Below are positions 49,574 to 57,523 of a DNA stretch of 64,000 nucleotides, piece by piece. Made by a program: the position numbers and the translations under genes. This DNA comes from an uncultured Oscillospiraceae bacterium (GTDB lineage Bacteria > Bacillota > Clostridia > Oscillospirales > Oscillospiraceae): NCBI GenBank assembly GCA_934597125.1, contig CAKTQM010000001.1, positions 1 through 64,000 on the forward strand, read 5' to 3'. The notes under the pieces were generated by a model. That model was not told the DNA's origin, did no database searches, and worked only from the letters and a program-made list of their open reading frames with translations. Each line of letters opens with the position of its first letter. The first letter of the stretch is position 1.

Positions 49574-50398
49574 TCACTTCTTTCCCAGCTGGTAGAAGGC
49601 CACGGCGCTGGCGGCGGCCACGTTGAGGCTGTCCACCCCGTGGGCCATGGGGATGCGCACCGTGTAGTCGCAGTGGGCGATGGTGCCGGCGGCAAGGCCG
49701 TCCCCCTCGGTGCCCAGCACCACGGCCAGCTTGTCCTGAGACAGCAGGCGGGGATCGTCGATGGACAGGGAGTCCTCCCGCAGCGCCATGGCCGCGGTTT
49801 GGAAGCCCAGTCGCCGCAGCAGGGCCATGCCGCCCTCCGGCCAGGGGGCACTGTCGGGGAAGTATGTCCAAGGGATCTGGAACACGGTGCCCATGCTGAC
49901 GCGGACGGCGCGTCGGTACAGAGGGTCGCTGCCCTGAGTGCTGAGGAGCACGGCGTCCATGTTCAGGGCGGCGGCGCTGCGGAAGATGGCGCCGATGTTG
50001 GTGGGGTTCATGACGTTTTCCAGCACCGCTACGCGGCGGGCTTTGGCGCAGACCTGCTCCACCGTGGGCAGGTGGGGGCGGCGCATGGCGCACAGCATAC
50101 CCCGGGTCAGTTTGAAGCCCGTCAGCTGCTCCAGCACCTCCAGCGGCGCGGCGTACACCGGGATATCCGCGGGGCAGCGCGCCAGCAGCTCCGCCGCCTT
50201 GCCCTCCACGTGCTTACGCTCCATCAGGAAGGACACCGGCACGCAGCCCGCGTCCAGCGCGCGGCCGATCACCAGGGGGCTTTCGGCGATAAACAGGGCG
50301 TTGGCGGGGTCGGCGCGGTTCACCAGCTGGTTTTCGGTGAGACGGGCGTAGACATCCAGCTGCGGCGCGTGGAAATCCGTGATCTCGTGCAGGTTCAT
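49574..50398 (-). CDS. TrmH-family (SpoU) RNA 2'-O-methyltransferase
   Basis: 274 residues. N-terminal substrate-binding part (ANALFIAESPLVIGRALDAG near 33-52) and a SPOUT methyltransferase domain with its three motifs: NPTNIGAIFRSAAAL near 132, VVLGTEGDGL near 222 and DSLNVAAASAVAFY near 255. It transfers a methyl group from SAM to a ribose in tRNA or rRNA; the site is not readable. Single-gene unit. Confidence 0.9.
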   Translation of the reverse strand: MNLHEITDFHAPQLDVYARLTENQLVNRADPANALFIAESPLVIGRALDAGCVPVSFLMERKHVEGKAAELLARCPADIPVYAAPLEVLEQLTGFKLTRGMLCAMRRPHLPTVEQVCAKARRVAVLENVMNPTNIGAIFRSAAALNMDAVLLSTQGSDPLYRRAVRVSMGTVFQIPWTYFPDSAPWPEGGMALLRRLGFQTAAMALREDSLSIDDPRLLSQDKLAVVLGTEGDGLAAGTIAHCDYTVRIPMAHGVDSLNVAAASAVAFYQLGKK

Positions 50399-50443
50399 GG
50401 CGGCATCCTCTTGTTTCCTTTCGCGGCGGTGATGCGAAATCGT

Positions 50444-51373
50444 TTATTTTTCGTGGACGATCAGTTCGGTCACATCGGGGCGGGAGTAGTGGCCGCAGGG
50501 GTCGAACTCCATGCGGGCACGGGCGGCCTGATCGGGGTCGATGTCGGCGTAGATGATGGTTTCGCAGTCCCACACCGGCTCGGTGACATAGTGGCCGTAG
50601 GGGTCGATGATGGCGCTGCCGCCATTGCAGGGGGCCTTGGGCAGGCGGGCGATCTCATCGGCGGCGGGGCCGTGGTAATCAGTGGGGTACATGTCCTTTG
50701 TGAAATACTGGTTCACGTGGAAGACGAAGCATTTGCCCTCGATGGCGATGTGTTTGATGGTGTCGTGCCACTCGGAGTTATTGTTGGTGTTGGGGCACAG
50801 GTAGAGGCTGACGCCCTTTTGATACAGGGCCACGCGGGCCAGGGGCATATAGTTCTCCCAGCAGATCAGGGCGCCCATGGTGCCCCAGGGGGAGTCCACC
50901 GTGGGGAAGTAGTCCCTGTCGGCGTCGCCCCAGACGATGCGCTCGGCGCCGGTGGGTTTGAGCTTGCGGTGGTTACACAGCAGCTTGCCGTCGGGCCCGA
51001 AGATCATATTGGCGCAGTAGAGGGTGCCGTTATGGCGGCCCCGCTCGGTATAGCCGATGGAGACGTAGGCGCCCGCCTCTTTGGCGGCGGCGCCGATGCG
51101 GTCGGTATCGGCGCTGGGGCAGAGGACGGCGTTATCGTAGTAAATTTTCCAGTCGTCACGGCACTCCTCGGTGCGGCTGCCCACGGTGAAGCCGTAGGTG
51201 AGGCCGTAGGGGTAGCAGGGGATCAGGGATTCGGGGAACACGATCAGCTGTGCGCCGTTTGCGCCGGCTTCGCGGATCTGGGCGCACACCTTGTCGATGG
51301 TGGCGTCCTTGTTGAACATCACGGGGGTGGCCTGTACCAGCGCCACGCGCAGCTTGTTTTGCAGATCTTTCAT
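50444..51373 (-). CDS. Nitrilase / carbon-nitrogen hydrolase
   Basis: 309 residues, the size of true nitrilases. The Glu-Lys-Cys triad is visible: FPESLIPCYPYG near 47, HRKLKPTGAERIVWG near 135 and GALICWENYMPL near 165. The tryptophan-glutamate after the Cys and the HRKLKPT motif favour the nitrilase branch (R-CN to acid) rather than amidases. ATG 51373 follows ggaggcttcccc. It is divergent from a transporter and an M20 amidohydrolase gene across a 400-base control region. Confidence 0.88.
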   Translation of the reverse strand: MKDLQNKLRVALVQATPVMFNKDATIDKVCAQIREAGANGAQLIVFPESLIPCYPYGLTYGFTVGSRTEECRDDWKIYYDNAVLCPSADTDRIGAAAKEAGAYVSIGYTERGRHNGTLYCANMIFGPDGKLLCNHRKLKPTGAERIVWGDADRDYFPTVDSPWGTMGALICWENYMPLARVALYQKGVSLYLCPNTNNNSEWHDTIKHIAIEGKCFVFHVNQYFTKDMYPTDYHGPAADEIARLPKAPCNGGSAIIDPYGHYVTEPVWDCETIIYADIDPDQAARARMEFDPCGHYSRPDVTELIVHEK

Positions 51374-51409
51374 GGGGGAAGCCTCCTCGTTTCTTTTTTC
51401 GGTGTGTTT

Positions 51410-51438
51410 ATCCTACCAGAAACGGCGGCGTTTGTAAA
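51410..51438 (-). promoter_or_regulatory. Promoter for the nitrilase gene
   Basis: On the minus strand TTTACA (51433-51438), 17-base spacer, TAGGAT (51410-51415), 37 bases before the start. Confidence 0.55.
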
Positions 51439-51591
51439 TCGTCTTTTCCGCGGGAGGGCGGTTCCTTTCAAAAAAATTGCGAATACCATATATTAACAAA
51501 TTGTGAGAATCGCGTATAGAATCCGATGCATTTCGTGAAAATCCTACAAAGTTTGTCGGTTTCACCGGCCGGAATATCCATAATTTGGCTG

Positions 51592-51620
51592 TTGACTTTC
51601 GCGGTTTGAAGTTCTAAAAT
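51592..51620 (+). promoter_or_regulatory. Sigma-A promoter for the transporter-amidohydrolase operon
   Basis: TTGACT (51592-51597), 17-base spacer, TAAAAT (51615-51620). It implies a 5' leader of about 150 bases. Confidence 0.7.
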
Positions 51621-51627
51621 CAGTGCC

Positions 51628-51779
51628 AACAAAACAAACAGCCGGAGGGAGTCCGGCTGAAACGACATAAGCGCAAGACCCATTTTTTACCATTGGCGTC
51701 AAGCGGCTTCGTCTTTCGGACGGAGCCGCTTTTCATTTTGTTCCATCCACACTTTGCACATTTGAGAAGGAGAAAAATT
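51628..51779 (+). promoter_or_regulatory. Structured 5' leader with terminator-like hairpin (candidate riboswitch or attenuator)
   Basis: Contains a perfect agccgga/tccggct hairpin (about 51640-51660), a short GACG/CGTC pairing across 51662-51697, and an aagcggct/agccgctt hairpin followed by TTTT (about 51700-51735) that looks like an intrinsic terminator upstream of the gene. No known riboswitch class could be assigned. Confidence 0.45.
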
Positions 51780-52952
51780 ATGACTGCAATCCTTGCCGCG
51801 GCTGTCATCTTCGTGGTGTTCGCCGCAGGAGACATGATCTCCGCCAAAACAAAAGCAATCGTTTCCATGCTGCTGGTGGCCTCGGTGGTCTTTCTGGCGG
51901 GCTTCTGGACGAATATCTTCCCGTCTACGCTGTTTGCCGATTCCACGCTGCTGAGCATGGCCGGACTGCTGGTGACTATGCTGCTGGTGCATCTGGGCAC
52001 CACCATCAAGCTGCGGGATTTCGGCGCACAGTGGCGCACGGTGATTATTTCCGCGCTGGCCTGCATCGCCATTTCCGCCGCGGTGTACTTCCTGGGCCAG
52101 CTGATCGTGGAACGGGGCTTCGCCCTGGTGGGCGCACCCATTCTGTCGGGCGGCGTGGTGGCTACCCTGCAGATGACCGAGATGGCCAGTAAGGCCAACC
52201 GCCCCGAGCTGGCGGTGTTCGCCACGCTGGTGATGTGCGCACAGGGCTTCGTGGGCTACCCCGTGGCGTCCCTGTGTTTGAAGAGCGAGGCCAAGCACCT
52301 GAAGCGGGACATTGACGCAGGTTCCGCGAAGCTGGTTCCCGTGGACGCGGCACAGACCACCGCCCGCAAAAAGCTGATCCCCGCCCTGCCTGACAAATAC
52401 AACACCCCCAACACCATCATTGCCAAGGTCATTCTGGTGGCGCTGCTGTCCACCTGGGTATCCAGTCTGTTCAACGACGCGGTAAACAAGCTGGTGTGGT
52501 GCCTGATCTTCGGCGTGCTGCTGAAGGAACTGGGCTTCCTGGATGAGGATGCTTTGGGCAAGGCCAACGCCACCGGTATCGTGATGCCTATTATCACCCT
52601 GTCCATCTTCACCAATCTGGCCTCCGCCACCCCCGAAATGGTGGGCAGCATGGTATGGCCCCTGCTGGTGTGCGTGGTGATCGGCACCATCGCTTTCACT
52701 GTGGTATCCATTCTGGTGGGCAAGCTGTTCGGCTACAGCTGGCAGATGTCCGTGGCGATCGGCAGCTCCTGCCTGTTCGGCTTCCCCGGAACGGTGATCA
52801 TCTCCAACGAGGTGTCCGAGAGCACCGGCACCACGCCGGAGGAGAAAGCCTACATCAGCGCACAGATCATGCCCAAGATGCTGGTGGCCGGTATGGTGAC
52901 GGTGTCCATCACCTCCGTGCTGGTGGCGGGCGTCATGTGCAAGTGGCTGTAA
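51780..52952 (+). CDS. Putative secondary transporter, 10-11 membrane spans
   Basis: 390 residues from ATG 51780 (gagaaggagaa upstream). About ten or eleven hydrophobic spans in two halves around a charged central loop (EAKHLKRDIDAGSAK, then TTARKKLIP). Repeated features such as GAPILSGGVVATLQMTE near 122 and SSCLFGFPGTVIISNE near 335 suggest an internally duplicated ion-coupled carrier fold, perhaps like glutamate or 2-hydroxycarboxylate symporters, but I do not recognise the family with certainty. Gene pairing with an M20 amidohydrolase suggests import of an N-acyl or peptide-like substrate. Confidence 0.65.
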   Translation: MTAILAAAVIFVVFAAGDMISAKTKAIVSMLLVASVVFLAGFWTNIFPSTLFADSTLLSMAGLLVTMLLVHLGTTIKLRDFGAQWRTVIISALACIAISAAVYFLGQLIVERGFALVGAPILSGGVVATLQMTEMASKANRPELAVFATLVMCAQGFVGYPVASLCLKSEAKHLKRDIDAGSAKLVPVDAAQTTARKKLIPALPDKYNTPNTIIAKVILVALLSTWVSSLFNDAVNKLVWCLIFGVLLKELGFLDEDALGKANATGIVMPIITLSIFTNLASATPEMVGSMVWPLLVCVVIGTIAFTVVSILVGKLFGYSWQMSVAIGSSCLFGFPGTVIISNEVSESTGTTPEEKAYISAQIMPKMLVAGMVTVSITSVLVAGVMCKWL

Positions 52953-52982
52953 GTGCCGCCGATTGAAAGGAGTCTTTCTATC

Positions 52983-54173
52983 ATGTCTGAGATCAAAGCT
53001 TACGTCGAGAGCATTTTCGACGAACTGGTGGCTATCCGGCGGGATATCCACGCCCACCCCGAGGTGGGCATGACGGAGGTGCGCACCAGCGACCTGATCC
53101 GCAAAGAACTGGAAAAGATGGGCATGGACGAGGTACAGTCCCCGCTGCCCACCGCTGTTGTGGGGCTGCTGCACGGCGGCAAAGGCCCCGGCAAGTGCGT
53201 GGCCTTCCGGGCAGACATTGACGCGCTGCCTGTCCACGAGGAGACGGGGCTGCCCTTTGCCAGCCGGAACGAGGGCGTGATGCACGCCTGCGGCCACGAC
53301 CTGCACACCACCATGCTGCTGGGCCTTGCCAAAACCCTGTGTCACCTGCGGGACAGCTTCGCCGGAACGGTGAAGTTCATCTTTGAGCCCAGCGAGGACA
53401 CCATGCCCGGCGGCGCGCGGAAGCTGGTGGCGGCGGGCGTTATGGAGAATCCCCACGTGGACGCCATCTTCGGCCAGCACGTGTGCCCCTCCGAGAATGA
53501 TACCGTGGGCACACTGAACCTGTACAAGGGCTACTTTACCAGCGCGGTGGATCTGTTCCACATCGCCGTACACGGCAAGAGCGGACACGGCTCCGCGCCC
53601 CACACTGCCCACGACGCCATTGCCTGCGCCGGATATCTCATTACCGTGCTGCAGACGGTGGTTTCCCGCCGCACCGACCCGCTGGCTACCGCTGTGCTGA
53701 CGGTGGGTACCATGTCCGGCGGCGACGCGGTGAACATCACCGCGGGGGAGGCACAGATGGTGGCGGTGCTGCGCACCTTCGGCGACGAGGTGCGGGAGAC
53801 GGCCATCGAGGAGGTCAACCGCATCTGCAAGGGCATCGGCATCGCCTTTAACTGCGACATTGAGGTGCAGCTGGAGGAGGGCTACGCCGCCACCTACAAC
53901 GACAGCGCCCTCATTGATCTGGTGGAGAAGGCGGCTACCGACGAACTGGGCGAAAGCGCCGTGCGGCACATCAGCCAGCCCTTCTCCGGCAGCGAGGATT
54001 TCAGCTTCTTCGGCAAGCTGACGGGCACGCCCTGCGCCTTTATGATGATCGACGCGGGCCACGGAGAGAACCGGGTGTCTCTGCACAACGGCAAGATCGT
54101 ATTTGACGAGAAAGTCATCGTCTCCGGCGTTTCCGCTATGAGCCGCGTGGCGATGGAGTATTTGGAGAAGTGA
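52983..54173 (+). CDS. M20 family amidohydrolase (N-acyl amino acid / hippurate hydrolase type)
   Basis: 396 residues. Zinc-peptidase motifs: RRDIHAHPEVG near 20, FRADIDALPVHEETG near 75, MHACGHDLHTTMLLG near 100, FEPSEDTMPGG near 137 (EPSED replaces the common EPAEE) and FSGSEDFSFF near 340. The family cleaves N-acyl or N-aroyl amino acids, including hippurate and indoleacetyl conjugates. ATG 52983 has gaaaggagtc upstream. Follows the transporter by 30 bases; a strong terminator ends the operon. Confidence 0.9.
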   Translation: MSEIKAYVESIFDELVAIRRDIHAHPEVGMTEVRTSDLIRKELEKMGMDEVQSPLPTAVVGLLHGGKGPGKCVAFRADIDALPVHEETGLPFASRNEGVMHACGHDLHTTMLLGLAKTLCHLRDSFAGTVKFIFEPSEDTMPGGARKLVAAGVMENPHVDAIFGQHVCPSENDTVGTLNLYKGYFTSAVDLFHIAVHGKSGHGSAPHTAHDAIACAGYLITVLQTVVSRRTDPLATAVLTVGTMSGGDAVNITAGEAQMVAVLRTFGDEVRETAIEEVNRICKGIGIAFNCDIEVQLEEGYAATYNDSALIDLVEKAATDELGESAVRHISQPFSGSEDFSFFGKLTGTPCAFMMIDAGHGENRVSLHNGKIVFDEKVIVSGVSAMSRVAMEYLEK

Positions 54174-54199
54174 TCTCTCCTGCTTCTTCGGAATAGAAT

Positions 54200-54247
54200 C
54201 ACCGGGCGGGGTACGCGATGCGTACCCCGCCCGGTGTTGTGTTTTAG
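54200..54247 (+). terminator. Terminator of the transporter-amidohydrolase operon
   Basis: Perfect 17-bp stem (caccgggcggggtacgc) with a 3-base loop followed by a T-rich tail. Confidence 0.88.
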
Positions 54248-54257
54248 GGTTGGTTAG

Positions 54258-54503
54258 GGCAAGGCTCCCCTTGTTGCAAGGGGAGCTGTCGGCGAAGCCG
54301 ACTGAGGGGATAAACCGTGGCGGGACAATCCCTCCGTCGCGGCGTGAAGAAAACATGCCGGTGACATGTTTTTAGCCGCGATCTCGGCGGCTATGCCGCC
54401 GTAGCATCCATCTTGTTTTTGAGGGCACCATCTTATGTCGGCAGGGGGGCGGACAGAGTCGTCCGCCCCTACACCTGTCTACCGTGCCCTTTTCGCTTAC
54501 CCC
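54258..54503. repeat. Composite repeat: module A, inverted module C, module B
   Basis: Module A copy at 54258-54309 (ctccccttgttgcaaggggag, cggcgaagccg), inverted module C at about 54336-54408 (atgccggtgacat hairpin, then cggcggctatgccgccg), and module B at 54446-54474 (ggcggacagagtcgtccgcc). No gene in this stretch. Confidence 0.83.
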
Positions 54504-55652
54504 TCACTCCCCCGCCTGCGGCACGGGGATGGTTTGGTCGCCGAAGACGATATGATCCACCTGGGTCACGTCGATAGGGGCGTCAAAGCGGCAAGCCAGC
54601 GACACATAGTCCCCTCCTGTCGTCTCCCCTCCGCCAGTTTCCACATCCAATGTGCTGCCGTCTTTCATCACCAACGCAAAGTTGGTCACGCCGTAGCCCA
54701 CATTGGTGCCCTCGACGATGGTTTCATCATACGGGTAGCTGTACTCGCCCACCACGGCCAGGGGCGAGATGCGGAAGTATTCCAGCGTGAGGGGATAGCC
54801 CGGCTCACTCCATACGCTTTCGGTAGTCCGTCCGGACGCATCCACATAGATCGTGGGCGACGGCTTGGCGTTCTGACCGATCTCAAAGCTCCAGTCGCCC
54901 TCCAGCAGCACCTCGTAGGGGAGATCCGTGTTCCAGGGCTTCCACCAAAGGTTGTGGAAATTCAGCTGCTTGGGTTTGCCGTCCGCAAAGGACAGGACGG
55001 TGACGTCCTCGCCCTCTGTTTTCTTGAGCTCGGCCATATCTCTGGAGTCCATATATTGTTCGGTAAGCTCTATCACTACCTCTACAACGTTGTCGCCGGG
55101 GGTCTCGTCGAACCAGTCAAAGCCGTAGCTCACTGCACGAATGTCGTATCCGTCGCAGGTGAGGAATTCTTCAAACACGCCCTCGCCAAACGGCTGCATG
55201 TTGCCCTCGCCCTCTTTGTAAGTGTACAGCTCCGTTCCCTCCGGCGCTTCGATGCGCAGGCGGAGGTAATAGTTGTTCTCGTCGCAGATGGCTGCCAGGG
55301 GGGTGATGGTGGTGCCGTTGCTGGTGACGGGCTGCAGTTCCGTGGTGCCCAGCTCCTCCATCACCTGCTTCTGCTCCGTTGTCAGGTCGCCGAAATAGCC
55401 CTTGAAGCTATCCGCCACGCCCAGCTTGGCGGCCACCACCGTGGCGGTACACAGCGCCGCCGCAACGGCGGCGATCAGCAAGCCCCGTGCGATACGGCCG
55501 GTCTTTTTCACTGCGGGGCGGCTGCCCTGCTGTTCTTCGATTCTTTTCATCGTCAGCTCCTCTATCCGGCGGAGGTCGGCCGCGCCGTCGGGGGAAAGCG
55601 TGATGCTGTCGTCGGCAAATTCGTCCATCAGATCATAGATGTTGTATTCCAT
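54504..55652 (-). CDS. DUF4179-type membrane anti-sigma factor
   Basis: 382 residues. A cytosolic N-terminus of about 50 residues (ADDSITLSPDGAADLRRIEELTMKRI), one membrane span near 55-75 (GLLIAAVAAALCTATVVAA) and a large extracytoplasmic beta-rich domain, the layout of DUF4179 anti-sigma factors. Its first 25 bases overlap the end of the sigma factor gene, so the two are co-translated. It probably holds the sigma factor inactive until an envelope signal. The signal is unknown. Confidence 0.82.
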   Translation of the reverse strand: MEYNIYDLMDEFADDSITLSPDGAADLRRIEELTMKRIEEQQGSRPAVKKTGRIARGLLIAAVAAALCTATVVAAKLGVADSFKGYFGDLTTEQKQVMEELGTTELQPVTSNGTTITPLAAICDENNYYLRLRIEAPEGTELYTYKEGEGNMQPFGEGVFEEFLTCDGYDIRAVSYGFDWFDETPGDNVVEVVIELTEQYMDSRDMAELKKTEGEDVTVLSFADGKPKQLNFHNLWWKPWNTDLPYEVLLEGDWSFEIGQNAKPSPTIYVDASGRTTESVWSEPGYPLTLEYFRISPLAVVGEYSYPYDETIVEGTNVGYGVTNFALVMKDGSTLDVETGGGETTGGDYVSLACRFDAPIDVTQVDHIVFGDQTIPVPQAGE

Positions 55653-56266
55653 GCCGCGCCTCCTTTCTCGTCCTTTTCATCGTGTCCCTCCCGTATCAGG
55701 AAGTCCCGCAGCTTTGCCCGCCCGCGGTTCAGCTTGGTGCGGACGGTGGATTCGTTCAGCGCCATGTCCGCAGCGATGGCGGCGGTTTTCTGGCAGTAGA
55801 AATAGAACCGCAGAAACACCTCGCGATCCACCGGACTCAGACTCAGCAGCGCCATGCGGACGCAGGCCGTTGTGTCCTGCCGCTCCAGCGCCGCCTCCGG
55901 CGCCCTGTCGTCGGTAATCAGGGCCATCTCGTCCAGGGGCAGGGTGTCCTGGGCGCGGCGCAGGCGGCTGCGGGCCGTGTTGCGGGCCACCGTGGCCAGC
56001 CATGACCGCACGGCCCTGGGGTGGAGTTTTCCCGCGTTGTTCCACAGGGCCAGAAATACGTCGGAGGACGCCTCCTCCACGTCGGCGTTGGACATGCGCT
56101 GGCCGATGATGTTGTAAATAATGGTGCTGACATACGCACCGTATTGATGGATGAACCATGCCAGCGCATCCTGAGAGCCCTGTTTCATCTGCCGCAGGGC
56201 CTGTTCCTCTGTCAAATCGCTCACTTCCTTCGGGAGTTCTGTTTTTTGACGGCCGTCATCTATCAT
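55628..56266 (-). CDS. ECF-type RNA polymerase sigma factor
   Basis: About 212 residues from ATG 56266; an ATG at 56293 is also possible, and neither has a clear ribosome binding site. Region 2 is seen in LAWFIHQYGAYVSTIIYNII and DVEEASSDVFLALWNNAG, and region 4 in SPVDREVFLRFYFYCQKTAAIAADMALNESTVRTKLNRGRAKL (read in pieces). The partner anti-sigma gene overlaps its end. A module B repeat lies about 70 bases upstream, inside the expected promoter region. Confidence 0.87.
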   Translation of the reverse strand: MIDDGRQKTELPKEVSDLTEEQALRQMKQGSQDALAWFIHQYGAYVSTIIYNIIGQRMSNADVEEASSDVFLALWNNAGKLHPRAVRSWLATVARNTARSRLRRAQDTLPLDEMALITDDRAPEAALERQDTTACVRMALLSLSPVDREVFLRFYFYCQKTAAIAADMALNESTVRTKLNRGRAKLRDFLIREGHDEKDEKGGAAWNTTSMI

Positions 56267-56333
56267 AACGCAGGTAAGGGGATTTTGTCTCATGGTTTTG
56301 GAAAATTTGTGAAAATGATTATCAGGCTTCCAT

Positions 56334-56363
56334 TGGGGCGGACAGAGTCGTCCGCCCCTACGG
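56334..56363 (+). repeat. Module B palindrome
   Basis: ggggcggacagagtcgtccgcccc, the same sequence as the copy at 54446-54474. Confidence 0.8.
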
Positions 56364-56393
56364 CTCGGCCCAAGTGATTTTTTCGGCAGACGC

Positions 56394-56427
56394 AAAAAAG
56401 TTCCGGAAGCCAAATGGCTTCCGGAAC
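56394..56427 (-). terminator. Terminator of rplM-rpsI
   Basis: Perfect 12-bp stem (gttccggaagcc) with a 4-base loop and six T residues on the minus strand, 22 bases after the rpsI stop. Confidence 0.9.
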
Positions 56428-56448
56428 TGAAAAGACGCAATATAACGT

Positions 56449-56853
56449 TTAGCGCTTGGAGAACTGAGGTGCGCGACGTGCGGCCTTCAGACCGTACTTC
56501 TTACGCTCCTTCATACGAGGATCGCGGGTCAGGAAACCGGCCTTCTTCAGGATGGCGCGGTACTCGGGGTTCACCAGCAGCAGGGCGCGGCTGATGCCGT
56601 GACGCAGGGCGCCGGCCTGACCGGAAACGCCGCCGCCTTCCACGGTAGCAACGATATCCACCTTGCCCAGGGTATCGGTGGCGGACAGGGGCTGACGGAC
56701 GACCATCTTCAGGGTCTCCAGACCGAAGTACTCGTCGATATCGCGGCCGTTGATGGTGATATTGCCGGAACCGTTCTCAAACAGATGCACGCGGGCAACG
56801 GAGGACTTGCGGCGGCCGGTGCCGTACTTGTAGGGATTCTTGGACTGATACAT
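56449..56853 (-). CDS. rpsI: 30S ribosomal protein S9
   Basis: 134 residues. The glycine-rich [12 protein letters not shown] near the N-terminus, [15 protein letters not shown] in the middle and the basic C-terminal tail ending in RAPQFSKR are typical of S9. It follows rplM by 19 bases with gaaggaggaaacg as ribosome binding site, the usual L13-S9 operon. Confidence 0.98.
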   Translation of the reverse strand: MYQSKNPYKYGTGRRKSSVARVHLFENGSGNITINGRDIDEYFGLETLKMVVRQPLSATDTLGKVDIVATVEGGGVSGQAGALRHGISRALLLVNPEYRAILKKAGFLTRDPRMKERKKYGLKAARRAPQFSKR

Positions 56854-56872
56854 TCTTCGTTTCCTCCTTCAA

Positions 56873-57298
56873 TTACTTGACCAGCTCGGGCTTCTGTGCC
56901 TGATGCTCGTGGGTGTCGCCGGCATAGACGTGCAGGCGCTTCAGGGAGTCCTTGGTAACGGTGTTGCGGGGCATCATGCCGCGGACGGCCACGCGCATGG
57001 CCAGCTCGGGCTTGTCCTGCATCAGGATGCGGTACTTGGTCTCCTTCAGGCCGCCGATCCAACCGGAGTGGGTACGATAGTACTTCTGCTCCAGCTTGTT
57101 GCCGGTCAGTACGGCCTTGCCGGCGTTGATGACGATGACGTTATCGCCGCAGTCGGCATGGGGGGTATAGGTGACTTTGCCCTTGCCGCGCAGCAGGTCG
57201 GCCACGACGACGGCGGTCTTGCCCAGGGGCTTGCCGGCGGCGTCAACGACGTACCACTTGCGCTCGATGTTGGCCTTGTTTGCCATAAAAGTGGACAT
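56873..57298 (-). CDS. rplM: 50S ribosomal protein L13
   Basis: 141 residues from ATG 57298 (ttggaggaaaacacc upstream): MSTFMANKANIERKWYVVDA is the normal start and AVRGMMPRNTV the conserved centre. The longer frame up to 57523 is not coding. First gene of the rplM-rpsI operon, preceded by a strong promoter and a structured leader. Confidence 0.98.
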   Translation of the reverse strand: MSTFMANKANIERKWYVVDAAGKPLGKTAVVVADLLRGKGKVTYTPHADCGDNVIVINAGKAVLTGNKLEQKYYRTHSGWIGGLKETKYRILMQDKPELAMRVAVRGMMPRNTVTKDSLKRLHVYAGDTHEHQAQKPELVK

Positions 57299-57388
57299 GG
57301 TGTTTTCCTCCAAATTTATTATAATGTATTTTGCTTTACTTTTTCGTGTTTCCCTGCTAAAATCGTAGGGAAACGCGCCAAACGCGCA
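57299..57388 (-). promoter_or_regulatory. Candidate autoregulatory leader of the L13-S9 operon
   Basis: The 90-base leader downstream of the promoter holds a gtttccct / agggaaac hairpin (about 57347-57373) upstream of the ribosome binding site. L13 leaders with autoregulation are known in Firmicutes; whether this matches their consensus was not tested. Confidence 0.5.
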
Positions 57389-57394
57389 AGGATA

Positions 57395-57423
57395 TTTATA
57401 GCATACCCGCGCCGGGATGTCAA
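57395..57423 (-). promoter_or_regulatory. Strong sigma-A promoter for rplM-rpsI
   Basis: On the minus strand a perfect TTGACA (57418-57423), 17-base spacer and TATAAA (57395-57400). Confidence 0.85.
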
Positions 57424-57523
57424 CACTGTTTTGAATTACCGTAAAAACATCTCGTGTTTTCTCTTGTTTTCTCTCGATATCTCCTGTTTTTGGAGTTTGC
57501 AATTTCGCTTTTGGAGGCACCAT

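Noticed and set aside
49506-50093. 195-residue open frame overlapping the TrmH gene on the same strand
   Set aside because: Arg, His and Pro rich shadow frame without family pattern; the SPOUT motifs are in the other frame.
51699-54356. 885-residue open frame on the minus strand across the transporter and M20 genes
   Set aside because: Antisense shadow; the plus-strand genes have intact motifs, starts and a terminator.
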